The notes under the pieces: generated by a model
Databases searched by the model: none
Told to the model about the DNA's origin: nothing
The model's input: only the letters and a program-made list of their open reading frames with translations
Shown: in pieces, positions 8,282 through 15,914 of the stretch
Numbering within the stretch: position 1 is the first letter of the stretch
Layout: each line of letters opens with the position of its first letter
Position numbers and translations under genes: made by a program
Source: an uncultured Faecalibacterium sp.
Lineage (GTDB): Bacteria; Bacillota; Clostridia; Oscillospirales; Ruminococcaceae
Reading direction: 5' to 3'
Length of the DNA stretch: 46,819 nucleotides
NCBI GenBank assembly: GCA_934525845.1
Contig: CAKSZS010000016.1
Location: 1 to 46,819, forward strand

Positions 8282-8425
8282 CGGATGAGGGCGTAGGATG
8301 GCAGCATATTGTATTGAATACACCGCATCCGGCGCTTCGCGCCACCCATTCCCCCTTTTGGCTTTGCCATTTTCCCCCGGACCGGGGAAAATCGTTCCCC
8401 AAGGGGTGAAGGCTTTTGTCCTGGA
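8245..8425. repeat. Palindromic intergenic repeat overlapping the 3' end of cca
   Basis: Hairpins GCTTCCCCC/GGGGGAAGC (8245-8266) and GTCACCgcaGGTGAC (8268-8282) are followed by GGATGAGGGCG, then GGCGCttcGCGCC and two further C-run/G-run hairpins up to ~8425. The GGGGGAAGCTGTCACC block closely matches the right half of the element at 32396-32531. The remainder of the 259-base gap before mnmA holds only the mnmA promoter. Confidence 0.65.
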
Positions 8426-8469
8426 TTAAGCTGCAAAAATGGATTTTTGCAGCGAGAAAATCCTGCGCC

Positions 8470-8498
8470 TTGACAAGCGGTTTTGCCTGCGTTACTAT
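8470..8498 (+). promoter_or_regulatory. Sigma-A promoter of mnmA
   Basis: TTGACA at 8470-8475, a 17-base spacer, and TACTAT at 8493-8498, 43 bases before the mnmA ATG. Confidence 0.8.
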
Positions 8499-8540
8499 AT
8501 ATCTACTGATTTGGTGTGTTGAACACACAAAGGAGCTTTT

Positions 8541-9647
8541 ATGACCACACAGACCTCTGAAGCCAAGCGCCCGGGTGCGCTGATCGCCATGAGCGGCGGC
8601 GTGGACAGTTCGGTGGCGGCCTGGCTGATGCAGCAGGCCGGCTACGACTGCACCGGCATCACCATGCGGCTCACCCGCAACGAGACGCTGGGCCAGTCCG
8701 GCTTTCACACCTGCTGCTCGGAAAAGGACATCGAGGACGCCGCCGAGGTGGCGTTCGCGCTGGACATCCCCTACGAAGTACTGGATTTTACGGCAGACTT
8801 CCAGGAACAGATCATCGAAAAATTCGTCCGGGTTTACGAGGCCGGCGGCACACCGAATCCCTGCATCGACTGCAATAAGTATATGAAGTTCCGCCACCTG
8901 CTGGACTGGGCGCAGGCTCACGGCCTGGACTATGTGGTCACCGGCCACTATGCCCGGGTGGAGCAGGACGCAGCCACCGGCCGCTGGCTGCTGAAAAAGG
9001 GCCTGGACGAGGGCAAGGATCAGAGCTATGTGCTCTACAACCTGACCCAGGAACAGCTGGCCCACGTCCGCCTGCCGCTGGGTGCTTTGCACAAGACCGA
9101 GGTGCGTGCCATCGCGGAGGAGCACAAGTTTGTCAATGCCCGCAAGCACGACAGCCAGGACATCTGCTTTGTGCCGGACGGCGATTACGCCCGCTTCATG
9201 GAGGATTTCACCGGCAGACACTACCCGGCGGGCAGCTTCCTGACCGAGGACGGCAGGGTGGTGGGCCGGCACAATGGCGCGGTGCGCTACACGCTGGGCC
9301 AGCGCAAGGGCCTGGGTCTGGCGCTGGGGGCTCCGGTGTACGTCTGCGGCAAGGATATGCAGGCCAACACGGTCACCGTCGGCCCGGAAGATGCTTTGTT
9401 TGACCGTATCGTTTACGCAGACGAGGTCAACTGGATCGCCATTCCGGAACTGACCCGGCCCCTGCGGGTCACGGCCCGCACCCGGTATCATCAGGCCGAG
9501 CAGGCCGCCACCGTCTACCCGGCGGAGGGCGGCTTCCGGCTGGAATTCGACCAGCCCCAGCGTGCCCCCACTCCCGGCCAGGCCGTGGTGCTGTATCAGG
9601 GAGACGTGGTGCTGGGCGGCGGAACCATCACCCGCGTGGAAAAGTAA
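8541..9647 (+). CDS. mnmA: tRNA-specific 2-thiouridylase MnmA
   Basis: 368 residues. It activates U34 of Glu, Gln and Lys tRNAs with ATP and inserts sulfur to form 2-thiouridine. N-terminal PP-loop AMSGGVDSS (SGGVDSS 18-24), then GTPNPCIDCNKYMKF with catalytic Cys108, GKDQSYVLYNL, and HDSQDICFVPDG with the second catalytic Cys209, followed by the C-terminal beta-barrel (LGQRKGLGL onward). Length is normal. ATG is preceded by AAAGGAGCTTTT and by its own consensus promoter. tcdA follows 15 bases after the stop, so this is a two-gene tRNA-modification operon. Confidence 0.95.
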   Translation: MTTQTSEAKRPGALIAMSGGVDSSVAAWLMQQAGYDCTGITMRLTRNETLGQSGFHTCCSEKDIEDAAEVAFALDIPYEVLDFTADFQEQIIEKFVRVYEAGGTPNPCIDCNKYMKFRHLLDWAQAHGLDYVVTGHYARVEQDAATGRWLLKKGLDEGKDQSYVLYNLTQEQLAHVRLPLGALHKTEVRAIAEEHKFVNARKHDSQDICFVPDGDYARFMEDFTGRHYPAGSFLTEDGRVVGRHNGAVRYTLGQRKGLGLALGAPVYVCGKDMQANTVTVGPEDALFDRIVYADEVNWIAIPELTRPLRVTARTRYHQAEQAATVYPAEGGFRLEFDQPQRAPTPGQAVVLYQGDVVLGGGTITRVEK

Positions 9648-9662
9648 GAGGAGAAAACAAAA

Positions 9663-10433
9663 ATGCAAAATCAGTATTCCCGTACGCAGCTGCTGCTGGG
9701 CGCGGAAGCCATGGAGAAGCTGCACAATTCCCGTGTGGCCGTGTTCGGCATCGGCGGCGTGGGCGGCTATACCGTCGAGGCGCTGGCCCGCAGCGGTGTG
9801 GGGGCGCTGGACCTCATCGATGACGATAAGGTCTGTCTGACCAACCTGAACCGGCAGATCATCGCCACCCGCAAGACCGTGGGCAAGTTCAAGGTGGACG
9901 TGGCCGAAGAGCGCATCCACGAGATCGACCCGGACATCAAGGTGACCACCTACAAGACCTTCTTTGGCCCGGAGACCCAGGATACCTTTGATTTCAGCCA
10001 GTTCGACTATGTGGTGGACGCCATCGACACGGTCACCGGAAAGCTGGCGCTGGTGATGAAGTGCAAGGAAGCCGGGGTGCCCATCATCTGCTCCATGGGG
10101 GCCGGCAACAAGATGGACCCCACCCGCTTTGAGGTCACCGATATCTACAAGACCTCCGTCTGTCCGCTGGCCAAGGTCATGCGCACCGAGTGCCGCAAGC
10201 GGAAGATCAAGCACCTGAAGGTGGTCTACTCCAAGGAGCCTGCTATGACCCCCATCGAGGACGATTCCATCAGCTGCAAGTATCACTGCATCTGCCCTCC
10301 GGGCACCCAGCGCAAGTGCACCCTGCGCCGCTCGGTCCCCGGTTCCAACGCCTTTGTGCCTTCGGTGGTGGGCCTCATCATCGGCGGCGAGGTGGTCAAG
10401 GACCTGGTCGGTTTTGTGCCGATGAAAGGGTAA
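9663..10433 (+). CDS. tcdA: tRNA threonylcarbamoyladenosine dehydratase
   Basis: 256 residues, E1/ThiF-like enzyme that uses ATP to cyclise t6A37 of ANN-decoding tRNAs to ct6A. The Rossmann-type nucleotide site is VFGIGGVGGYTVEALARSG (glycines 29-34), then DLIDDDKVCLTNLNRQ, DYVVDAIDTVTGK and a GAGNKMDPTRF segment characteristic of the CsdL/TcdA group. A Cys-containing tail (HCICPPGTQRKC) follows. RBS GAGGAGAAAACAAAA. Co-transcribed with mnmA and ended by a clear terminator. It acts downstream of the t6A machinery, two subunits of which (tsaE, tsaB) are encoded at 28.7-29.9 kb. Confidence 0.9.
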   Translation: MQNQYSRTQLLLGAEAMEKLHNSRVAVFGIGGVGGYTVEALARSGVGALDLIDDDKVCLTNLNRQIIATRKTVGKFKVDVAEERIHEIDPDIKVTTYKTFFGPETQDTFDFSQFDYVVDAIDTVTGKLALVMKCKEAGVPIICSMGAGNKMDPTRFEVTDIYKTSVCPLAKVMRTECRKRKIKHLKVVYSKEPAMTPIEDDSISCKYHCICPPGTQRKCTLRRSVPGSNAFVPSVVGLIIGGEVVKDLVGFVPMKG

Positions 10434-10453
10434 CGACTTAAAAGAATTTTTCG

Positions 10454-10496
10454 GGAACTCCAGAGAAGTCTGCGGACTTTTCTGGGGTCCTTTTTT
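10454..10496 (+). terminator. Terminator of mnmA-tcdA
   Basis: A ~16-bp imperfect stem from GGAACTCCAGAGAAGTC to GACTTTTCTGGGGTCC with a TGCG loop and TTTTTT at 10491-10496. Confidence 0.9.
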
Positions 10497-10704
10497 GTTA
10501 TGGATGGCTTTACAGGCAGCGTTCCCGCCCGCTCTGGCAGGATGCGCGACGCCATGTCTGAAGGTTGGGCGGGTGCTATAATCGACGATCTTTTTTCCCG
10601 GGGAGTGTGAGAGTTTCTCACACTGGTGGTCTGGAGAGCGTCAGCAGGACAGAGCGGGCGGGAACACTGTGAGGAGGGTATCCCAAAGGCTGCAAAAAAT
10701 AAAT

Positions 10705-10789
10705 TTGCAACCTTTTTGCAATTTGGGCTTGCAATTGGGAACGATATCGTGTATAATCTCCCTTGTTCGAAAATGCAAATTGATTGCAA
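10705..10789 (+). promoter_or_regulatory. Promoter and TTGCAA repeat operator of the metal-exporter-like gene
   Basis: Promoter: TTGCAA at 10729-10734, 17-base spacer, TATAAT at 10752-10757. TTGCAA also occurs at 10705-10710, 10716-10721 and 10784-10789, with ATGCAA at 10773-10778. Two of the pairs have the same 6-5-6 layout (11-bp period), one upstream of and one just downstream of the promoter. This arrangement suggests a regulator that binds both flanks. Which regulator is unknown. The rest of the 400-base gap 10434-10833 has only the terminator at its left end. Confidence 0.6.
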
Positions 10790-10833
10790 TTTATAAAAAT
10801 AAAGCAACCTTTCGTTTCTTTTGAGGTACATGA

Positions 10834-11721
10834 ATGGAATTGTTTCTGGATGTTCTGGGCGAATCGCTGGTGGATACCGCCAAGATGCTGCCCTTTCTGT
10901 TTCTCGCCTATCTGCTGATCGAGTACATCGAGACCCGCCACGGCGAACGCATTGAAAATCTGCTGGCCGGGGGCGGCCGCTGGGGCGCCGTGCCCGGTGC
11001 GCTGCTGGGCTGTGTGCCGCAGTGCGGCTTCTCCGCCATTGCGGCCAATTTCTATTCTTCCCGGGTCATCACGCTGGGCACCCTGATGGCTGTTCTGCTG
11101 GCCACCAGCGATGAAGCCATCCCGCTGCTGGTGTCCATGCCGGCTTACTGGAACAAGCTGGCTCTGCTGATGGGCATCAAGGTGGTGTACGCCATCGTGG
11201 TGGGCTTTGTACTGGATTTTGTCCTGCGCGGCGTTCTGCCCAGGAGCCTGCGCGGCGGTTACACCGGCCATGCGGACGAGGTGGACTGCCACGAGGAGCA
11301 CAGCGACGAAGAGGGCAAACCGGCCCCCATCTGGAAAGCGGCCCTGCGCCATACGCTGGAGATCTTCGTGTTCATCTTTGCGTTCAGTCTGGTGTTCGGC
11401 CTGATCGTGGAGGGCGTGGGCGAGGACGTCTTCGCCGACCTGCTGGGCCGCATGGGCTTTTTCCAGCCGGTGGTGGCCGCACTGGTGGGCCTGATCCCCA
11501 ACTGTGCCGCCAGCGTCCTGCTGACCCAGCTGTATGTGGAAGGCGCTCTGCGCTTTTCCAGCCTGGTGGCCGGTCTGTGCACCGGTGCCGGGGTGGGCCT
11601 GGCGGTGCTGTGGCGCACGAACCCCTCCTGGAAGCAGAATCTGTTCATCACCGGCCTGACCTGGGCCGCCGGTGCCTTTGTGGGCGTGGCGATGCAGGTG
11701 GTCATTGCGCTGTTTGTCTGA
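10834..11721 (+). CDS. Putative heavy-metal/manganese exporter (ArsP_2-like membrane protein)
   Basis: 295 residues with 8-10 predicted membrane segments in two pseudo-symmetric halves. The first half has GCVPQCGFSA (Cys60 and Cys64 inside the membrane). The second has the counterpart GLIPNCAAS. The halves are joined by a cytosolic His/Asp/Glu/Cys-rich loop (GHADEVDCHEEHSDEEGK, about 149-166) that could bind metal. This resembles the family called putative 10-TM heavy-metal exporter or putative manganese transporter; the name comes from memory of the family. Monocistronic, with a strong promoter, the repeated TTGCAA operator and its own terminator, which fits metal-responsive control (inference). 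No clear Shine-Dalgarno: TTTTGAGGTACATGA before ATG is weak. Substrate not determined. Confidence 0.78.
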   Translation: MELFLDVLGESLVDTAKMLPFLFLAYLLIEYIETRHGERIENLLAGGGRWGAVPGALLGCVPQCGFSAIAANFYSSRVITLGTLMAVLLATSDEAIPLLVSMPAYWNKLALLMGIKVVYAIVVGFVLDFVLRGVLPRSLRGGYTGHADEVDCHEEHSDEEGKPAPIWKAALRHTLEIFVFIFAFSLVFGLIVEGVGEDVFADLLGRMGFFQPVVAALVGLIPNCAASVLLTQLYVEGALRFSSLVAGLCTGAGVGLAVLWRTNPSWKQNLFITGLTWAAGAFVGVAMQVVIALFV

Positions 11722-11736
11722 TAAATTCGTTTGTGC

Positions 11737-11770
11737 AAGCCGCTCTGGAGTTTTCCGGGGCGGCTTTTTG
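11737..11770 (+). terminator. Terminator of the metal-exporter-like gene
   Basis: AAGCCGCTCTGGA and TCCGGGGCGGCTT form a stem with G-T pairs, followed by TTTTTG. Confidence 0.8.
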
Positions 11771-11856
11771 TTTGCCGTCCTTTTTGCAAAAAACTCCCCA
11801 CAGCCCTTGAAAGTGTGATATACTAGAACAAAATCCGTTCGATGAGGGAGAAGAAG

Positions 11857-12747
11857 ATGCAATACAAAATTCTGGCAAGCGATTACGACAACACGCTGGT
11901 GCCGTTCGGGGAACCGTGCCCGCGTCCGGCGGTGGTCAGAGCCGTGAAAAAAATGCAGGCGGCGGGCGGAAAATTTGTGCTGAGCACCGGCCGGGCCTAT
12001 CCCTGCATCAATCTGAAAGGGCAGCTGGGCGGCATCCGGTTCGATTACGCCATCACCTGCAACGGGGCCTGCGTCACCGACCGCAACGGCACCATCGTGG
12101 CCGAACACCCGCTGACCAACGAGGAAATGTACGCGCTGGTGGATTTCTGCGAGGACTACAACTATCCGCTGCAGTTCAACTTCCGGGATGCCTGCTATGC
12201 CTACTGCGAGTACGAGTACCTGCACGCCGGGTTTGTACAGATGAACAGCAGGGGACTGGACTGTCTGGACGGCGAAGACCAGGACCGCCACCTTGTGGAT
12301 ATGCCCCATGCGGCCTTTGCCGCCATGCCGCCGGAGCAGGTGGATGCGTTCCAGAAAAAGTACGGCCACCTGAACCTGCACTGGATGATGGTCGGCTCGA
12401 AAAATGCAGACGGCTATTGTTATTATGACATCGTGCGGGGCGGCATCGACAAGGGCGTGGGGCTGGCCGATCTGTGCGAAAAGATGGGGGTGACCCTGGC
12501 GGATGCAGTGGCCGCAGGCGACTCTGCCAACGACATCGGGATGCTGAAAGCAGCGGGCCTGTCCTGCTGCATGGCCAATGGCACCGAGGACGCCAAAGCG
12601 GCTGCCGACCGCATCATTGCCGATGTGCGGGAGGACGGACTTGCCGCCCTCATCGAGGAGCTGTGGTTCGATGGCCCCAAGGCGGTGCCCTCCGGACGGG
12701 ATCTGGGGTCTGCCTGGGACAAGATCGAAAGCGCAGGCGCACGATGA
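11857..12747 (+). CDS. HAD-superfamily (Cof/IIB-type) phosphatase
   Basis: 296 residues. A haloacid dehalogenase-like hydrolase that probably removes phosphate from sugar phosphates or cofactors in the cytosol. Motif I is ASDYDNTLV with nucleophile Asp9 and acid/base Asp11. Motif II is VLSTGRAYP. The large alpha/beta C2-type cap follows (about 85-190). Motif III/IV is a Lys in GGIDKGVGL followed by GDSANDIGML (Asp222, Asp226). An in-frame ATG lies at 11842, but GGGAG at 11846-11850 is correctly spaced for 11857. A TATACT at 11819-11824 is a possible -10 without a good -35. The stop overlaps the next start by ATGA, implying translational coupling. Substrate unknown. Confidence 0.85.
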   Translation: MQYKILASDYDNTLVPFGEPCPRPAVVRAVKKMQAAGGKFVLSTGRAYPCINLKGQLGGIRFDYAITCNGACVTDRNGTIVAEHPLTNEEMYALVDFCEDYNYPLQFNFRDACYAYCEYEYLHAGFVQMNSRGLDCLDGEDQDRHLVDMPHAAFAAMPPEQVDAFQKKYGHLNLHWMMVGSKNADGYCYYDIVRGGIDKGVGLADLCEKMGVTLADAVAAGDSANDIGMLKAAGLSCCMANGTEDAKAAADRIIADVREDGLAALIEELWFDGPKAVPSGRDLGSAWDKIESAGAR

Positions 12748-13235
12748 GCTTTGCGCCGGTGTACAGCGAACACAGCCGGGCGCTGATCCTGGGCACCTGG
12801 CCCAGCCCCAAAAGCCGGGAGATGTCCTTTTACTACGGCCATCCGCAGAACCGGTTCTGGCCGCTGCTGGCGGCGCTGACCGGGGAACCGGTGCCCGCCC
12901 GGGAGGACATCGACGCGAAAAAGCAGATCATCCTGCGGCACGGTCTGGCCCTGTGGGATACGCTGGAAAGCTGCACCATCACCGGGGCATCGGATGCGTC
13001 CATCAAGGATGTGGTGCCCAATGATCTTGCTTCCCTGCTGCGCAAAGCGCCCATCGAGGCGGTGTTCTGCAACGGAGCTACGGCCTACCGCATTTATACA
13101 AAGTATCAGCAGCCGCTCACCGGCATCGCGGCGGTCAAGCTGCCCAGCACCAGTCCGGCCAATGCGGCCTGCCGCCCGGAGAAACTGCGGGAGGTCTGGG
13201 GTGCGGCGCTGGGGCCGTGGATTTCCGTCAAATGA
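12744..13235 (+). CDS. DNA-deoxyinosine (hypoxanthine) glycosylase, UDG superfamily
   Basis: 163 residues, uracil-DNA-glycosylase fold. It resembles the short family-6 enzymes that remove hypoxanthine, formed by adenine deamination, from DNA. Motifs: ILGTWPSPKSREMSFYYG (active-site loop), HPQNRFW (residues 33-39, with the conserved Asn36), ALWDTLESC, and near the C-terminus LPSTSPANA, equivalent to the DNA-intercalating HPSP loop of other UDGs. The start overlaps the HAD gene stop (ATGA), and a long in-frame extension upstream lies inside the HAD gene and is rejected. Substrate assignment rests on family resemblance; a mismatch-specific uracil glycosylase is the main alternative. Confidence 0.82.
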   Translation: MSFAPVYSEHSRALILGTWPSPKSREMSFYYGHPQNRFWPLLAALTGEPVPAREDIDAKKQIILRHGLALWDTLESCTITGASDASIKDVVPNDLASLLRKAPIEAVFCNGATAYRIYTKYQQPLTGIAAVKLPSTSPANAACRPEKLREVWGAALGPWISVK

Positions 13236-13265
13236 TGACCAAGGTGTAAAATCTTCATGAAGTCC

Positions 13266-13293
13266 TTGTGTTTTTTCAAAAGGGCTGTATTAT
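13266..13293 (+). promoter_or_regulatory. Possible promoter of the xpaC-telA operon
   Basis: TTGTGT at 13266-13271, 16-base spacer, TATTAT at 13288-13293, 43 bases before the start. A second -10-like TACTAT lies at 13297-13302. Confidence 0.45.
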
Positions 13294-13336
13294 GGATACT
13301 ATAAGGGGCATCTGCCCCGGAAGAGGAGAAACGACC

Positions 13337-13966
13337 ATGAGCAAGATCATCCGCACCCAGAAGCCCAGTGTGCTGCCGTACTATGCGGCGGCGCTGGCGT
13401 TCGTGGTGCTGTGCGCGGTGCTGCCGGTCTACAAGCTGTGGGCGCTGCTGGCGGCGCTGGGCGCTGCCGCAGTCGTCTTCGGCGCGGCCCAAAAGACCTG
13501 CCCGCCCCGTGTGGTGGAGACCGAAGTGCCCTTCCACACCGGTGTGGAGGACGTGGACAGTATGCTGACCGACATCCAGCAGAAGCTGGACACCCTGCAC
13601 GCCCTGAACGAGGCCCTGCCCGACCCGCAGCTGTCGGCGGCGATGACCCGCATGGAAAAGGCGGGCCGCTCCATCGTGGAAGTGGTGGAAGCCAACCCCG
13701 CCAAGGCAAAGCAGGTGCGCCGCTTTGCCAACTACTATCTGCCCGATGCCGTGAATGTGCTGCAGCAGTACGCCAAGCTGGCCAAGCAGGGGGTGCGCGG
13801 CGAGAACGCCGCCTCCATCCGTGCCGAGGTGGAGCACAACGCGGCTTCCATCGCCACGGCCTTTGAGAACCAGCTGGATGCCCTGTATGCTGCCGAGAGC
13901 ATGGATCTTTCGGCAGACCTGACCGTGCTGCAGAATATGCTCAAAGGGCAGGGATTGAGCAAATAA
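13337..13966 (+). CDS. xpaC: XpaC-like protein (5-bromo-4-chloroindolyl phosphate hydrolysis family)
   Basis: 209 residues. Two adjacent membrane segments (about 11-30 and 33-50) form a hairpin, followed by a helical cytosolic domain (VEDVDSMLTDIQQKLDTLHALNEALPDP onward, split by Pro) that ends GQGLSK. The arrangement and the telA gene 36 bases downstream fit the xpaC/telA pair known from Bacillus. The family name derives from a phenotype and the biochemical role is unknown. Frames open upstream, but ATG 13337 has GAAGAGGAGAAACGACC, a strong binding site. It begins a four-gene membrane/envelope-stress type operon. Confidence 0.78.
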   Translation: MSKIIRTQKPSVLPYYAAALAFVVLCAVLPVYKLWALLAALGAAAVVFGAAQKTCPPRVVETEVPFHTGVEDVDSMLTDIQQKLDTLHALNEALPDPQLSAAMTRMEKAGRSIVEVVEANPAKAKQVRRFANYYLPDAVNVLQQYAKLAKQGVRGENAASIRAEVEHNAASIATAFENQLDALYAAESMDLSADLTVLQNMLKGQGLSK

Positions 13967-14002
13967 AAATGGTATAGGTATTTGGAAAGGAAGGAATCTC
14001 TT

Positions 14003-15154
14003 ATGGCAGACAATACGTTCAACTTTGACCTCGACGCACCCGCAGTTCCCACCCTGACGCTGGATCCCACACCGGCGGCAGAGGCACCCGCACAGAAGGA
14101 AGAAGCGGCGCCCGCACCGGAAGCACAGGTCAAGCTGTCTCCGGAAGAGCAGGCCATGGTGGATCAATTTGCGCAGAAGATCGACATCACCAACAGCCAG
14201 CAGGTGCTGCAGTATGGTTCCGCCTGCCAGAAGAAGATCGGCGATTTTTCCGAAGCTGCGCTCTCTAAGGTGTCCACCAAGGACCTGGGCGAAGTGGGCG
14301 ATATGATCACCAGCCTGATCGGCGAACTGAAGAGCTTTGACGCCAACGAGGAGCAGCAGAAGGGCATTCTGGGCTTCTTCAAGAAGAAGGGCAACGAGCT
14401 GGACGCCCTCAAGACCAAGTACAACAAGGCCGAGACCAACGTGGAGAACATTCAGGGCATGCTGGAAGCCCATCAGGTGCAGCTGCTCAAGGACATCGCC
14501 ATGCTGGATAAGATGTACGACCTGAACATGGCCTACTTCAAGGAACTGAGTATGTACATCCTGGCCGGCAAGAAGAAGCTGGCCGATGTGCGTGCCAACG
14601 AGCTGCAGCAGGCCATGGACAAGGCCAAGGCTTCCGGCCTGCCGGAGGATGCCCAGGCCGCCCGTGACCTGGCCGACCAGTGCGAACGCTTTGAAAAGAA
14701 GCTGTACGATCTGGAGCTGACCCGCAACATCAGCCTGCAGATGGGACCGCAGATCCGCCTGCTGCAGAACAACAACACCATGATGGCGGAAAAGATCCAG
14801 TCCACCATCGTCAACACCATTCCGCTGTGGAAGAACCAGATGGTGCTGGCCCTGGGCCTGGCCCACAGCCAGCAGGCGATGCAGGCCGAGCGTGCGGTCA
14901 CCGACATGACCAACGACCTGCTTAAGAAGAACGCCGCAGCCCTGAAGATGGGCACCATCGAGACCGCGAAGGAGAGCCAGCGCGGCGTGGTGGACATCGA
15001 GACCCTGCAGGAGACCAACAAGAGCCTGATCGAGACCCTGGACGAACTGAACAAGATCCAGACCGAAGGCCGTGCAAAGCGGGCTGCTGCCGAGCAGGAA
15101 CTGACCCGCATCGAAGACGAACTGAAAGCAAAAATGATGGAGATCCGGAGCTGA
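14003..15154 (+). CDS. telA: TelA-like toxic anion resistance protein
   Basis: 383 residues, mostly alpha-helical with long coiled coils and no membrane segment. The first 50 residues are Pro/Ala-rich and probably disordered. The TelA core starts near SPEEQAMVDQFAQKIDITNS and includes GILGFFKKKGNELDALKTKYNKAE, a short conserved helix, and the late segment QRGVVDIETLQETNKSLIETLDE typical of the family. The family is linked to tellurite and cell-envelope stress resistance in other bacteria, with unknown mechanism. AAGGAAGGA at 13988-13996 sets the start at ATG 14003 rather than the in-frame TTG at 13982. It is one base away from the next gene. Confidence 0.88.
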   Translation: MADNTFNFDLDAPAVPTLTLDPTPAAEAPAQKEEAAPAPEAQVKLSPEEQAMVDQFAQKIDITNSQQVLQYGSACQKKIGDFSEAALSKVSTKDLGEVGDMITSLIGELKSFDANEEQQKGILGFFKKKGNELDALKTKYNKAETNVENIQGMLEAHQVQLLKDIAMLDKMYDLNMAYFKELSMYILAGKKKLADVRANELQQAMDKAKASGLPEDAQAARDLADQCERFEKKLYDLELTRNISLQMGPQIRLLQNNNTMMAEKIQSTIVNTIPLWKNQMVLALGLAHSQQAMQAERAVTDMTNDLLKKNAAALKMGTIETAKESQRGVVDIETLQETNKSLIETLDELNKIQTEGRAKRAAAEQELTRIEDELKAKMMEIRS

Positions 15155-15155
15155 T

Positions 15156-15914
15156 ATGGCGAACGCAGATTTTTCTCAGAAGCAGACCGGGACGCCCGGC
15201 GGCTTTGACGCAGGCAGCTACCGCGAAGCCGCAAACCGGCAGACCGCCGTGCCGCTGACGCCCCTGCAGAAGAAGCTGGCCGGGCTGGAACAGAAGCTGC
15301 CCAAGGCCCTGAGCACCCGGGCGGCAGCACTGGCCCTGAGCGTGGTGGTGATGCTGGCGGCATTTGTGGGCTTTGGCGGGGCAAAAGTCCGTGCCCGGTA
15401 CAACGAAGCAAAGCAGTGGTACACCGTGGGTGTTGCCGCCGACAACGGCTACAACCTCAACGAGGAGCTGACCACCCGCATGAACACGGCGGCCAATGTC
15501 ATCACCACCGGCAGCAGCACGCTGGGGGCAGACAATGCCGAGGTGCTGGCCGCGCAGGCGGCGCTGAGCGACTTTACCGCTTGCCTGGAAGCTGTACAGA
15601 ACGGCGGCATCAGTCAGGCGCTGACCGCACTGTCTTACTATAACGGCAGTGCCATGCACGCCCTGTACCAGGCCAATGAAGCACTGGGCAGCGCCATTGA
15701 CCAGCTCTATGCCAAACTGCAGGAGCAGGCCGAAAACCCCATGAAGATGGGCGCGGTGCAGGGCCAGTACGGCCAGTTCAACAGTGCGGGAACCATTCTC
15801 GGCACCCTGCAATATAATACGGCCGTGTATGATTACCAGAAGGACGTCGGCGGCTTCCCGGCGAATCTGCTTGGCAGCTTGTTCGGCGTGAAGGAGGTGG
15901 AACCCTTCGCATGA
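15156..15914 (+). CDS. LemA-like membrane protein
   Basis: 252 residues: a cytosolic head of ~53 residues, one membrane segment (about 54-74), then a helical extracytoplasmic domain. The C-terminal signature YNTAVYDYQKDVGGFP, then ANLLGSLFGV (about 220-245), matches the YNxxVxxYN...FP..l....F ending of LemA proteins, although the N-terminal region differs from canonical LemA. LemA and TPM-domain genes are often neighbours, and here the next gene is a TPM protein. Start one base after the telA stop, with GGAG shortly before; the stop overlaps the next ATG. Function of LemA proteins is not firmly known. Confidence 0.75.
   Translation: MANADFSQKQTGTPGGFDAGSYREAANRQTAVPLTPLQKKLAGLEQKLPKALSTRAAALALSVVVMLAAFVGFGGAKVRARYNEAKQWYTVGVAADNGYNLNEELTTRMNTAANVITTGSSTLGADNAEVLAAQAALSDFTACLEAVQNGGISQALTALSYYNGSAMHALYQANEALGSAIDQLYAKLQEQAENPMKMGAVQGQYGQFNSAGTILGTLQYNTAVYDYQKDVGGFPANLLGSLFGVKEVEPFA

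Noticed and set aside
8229..10286. A 685-codon minus-strand open frame across mnmA and tcdA
   Set aside because: Shadow of two well-identified enzymes and their promoter.
12474..12743. N-terminal extension of the glycosylase gene
   Set aside because: The extension lies wholly inside the HAD gene in another frame; the ATGA overlap and family length support the start at 12744.
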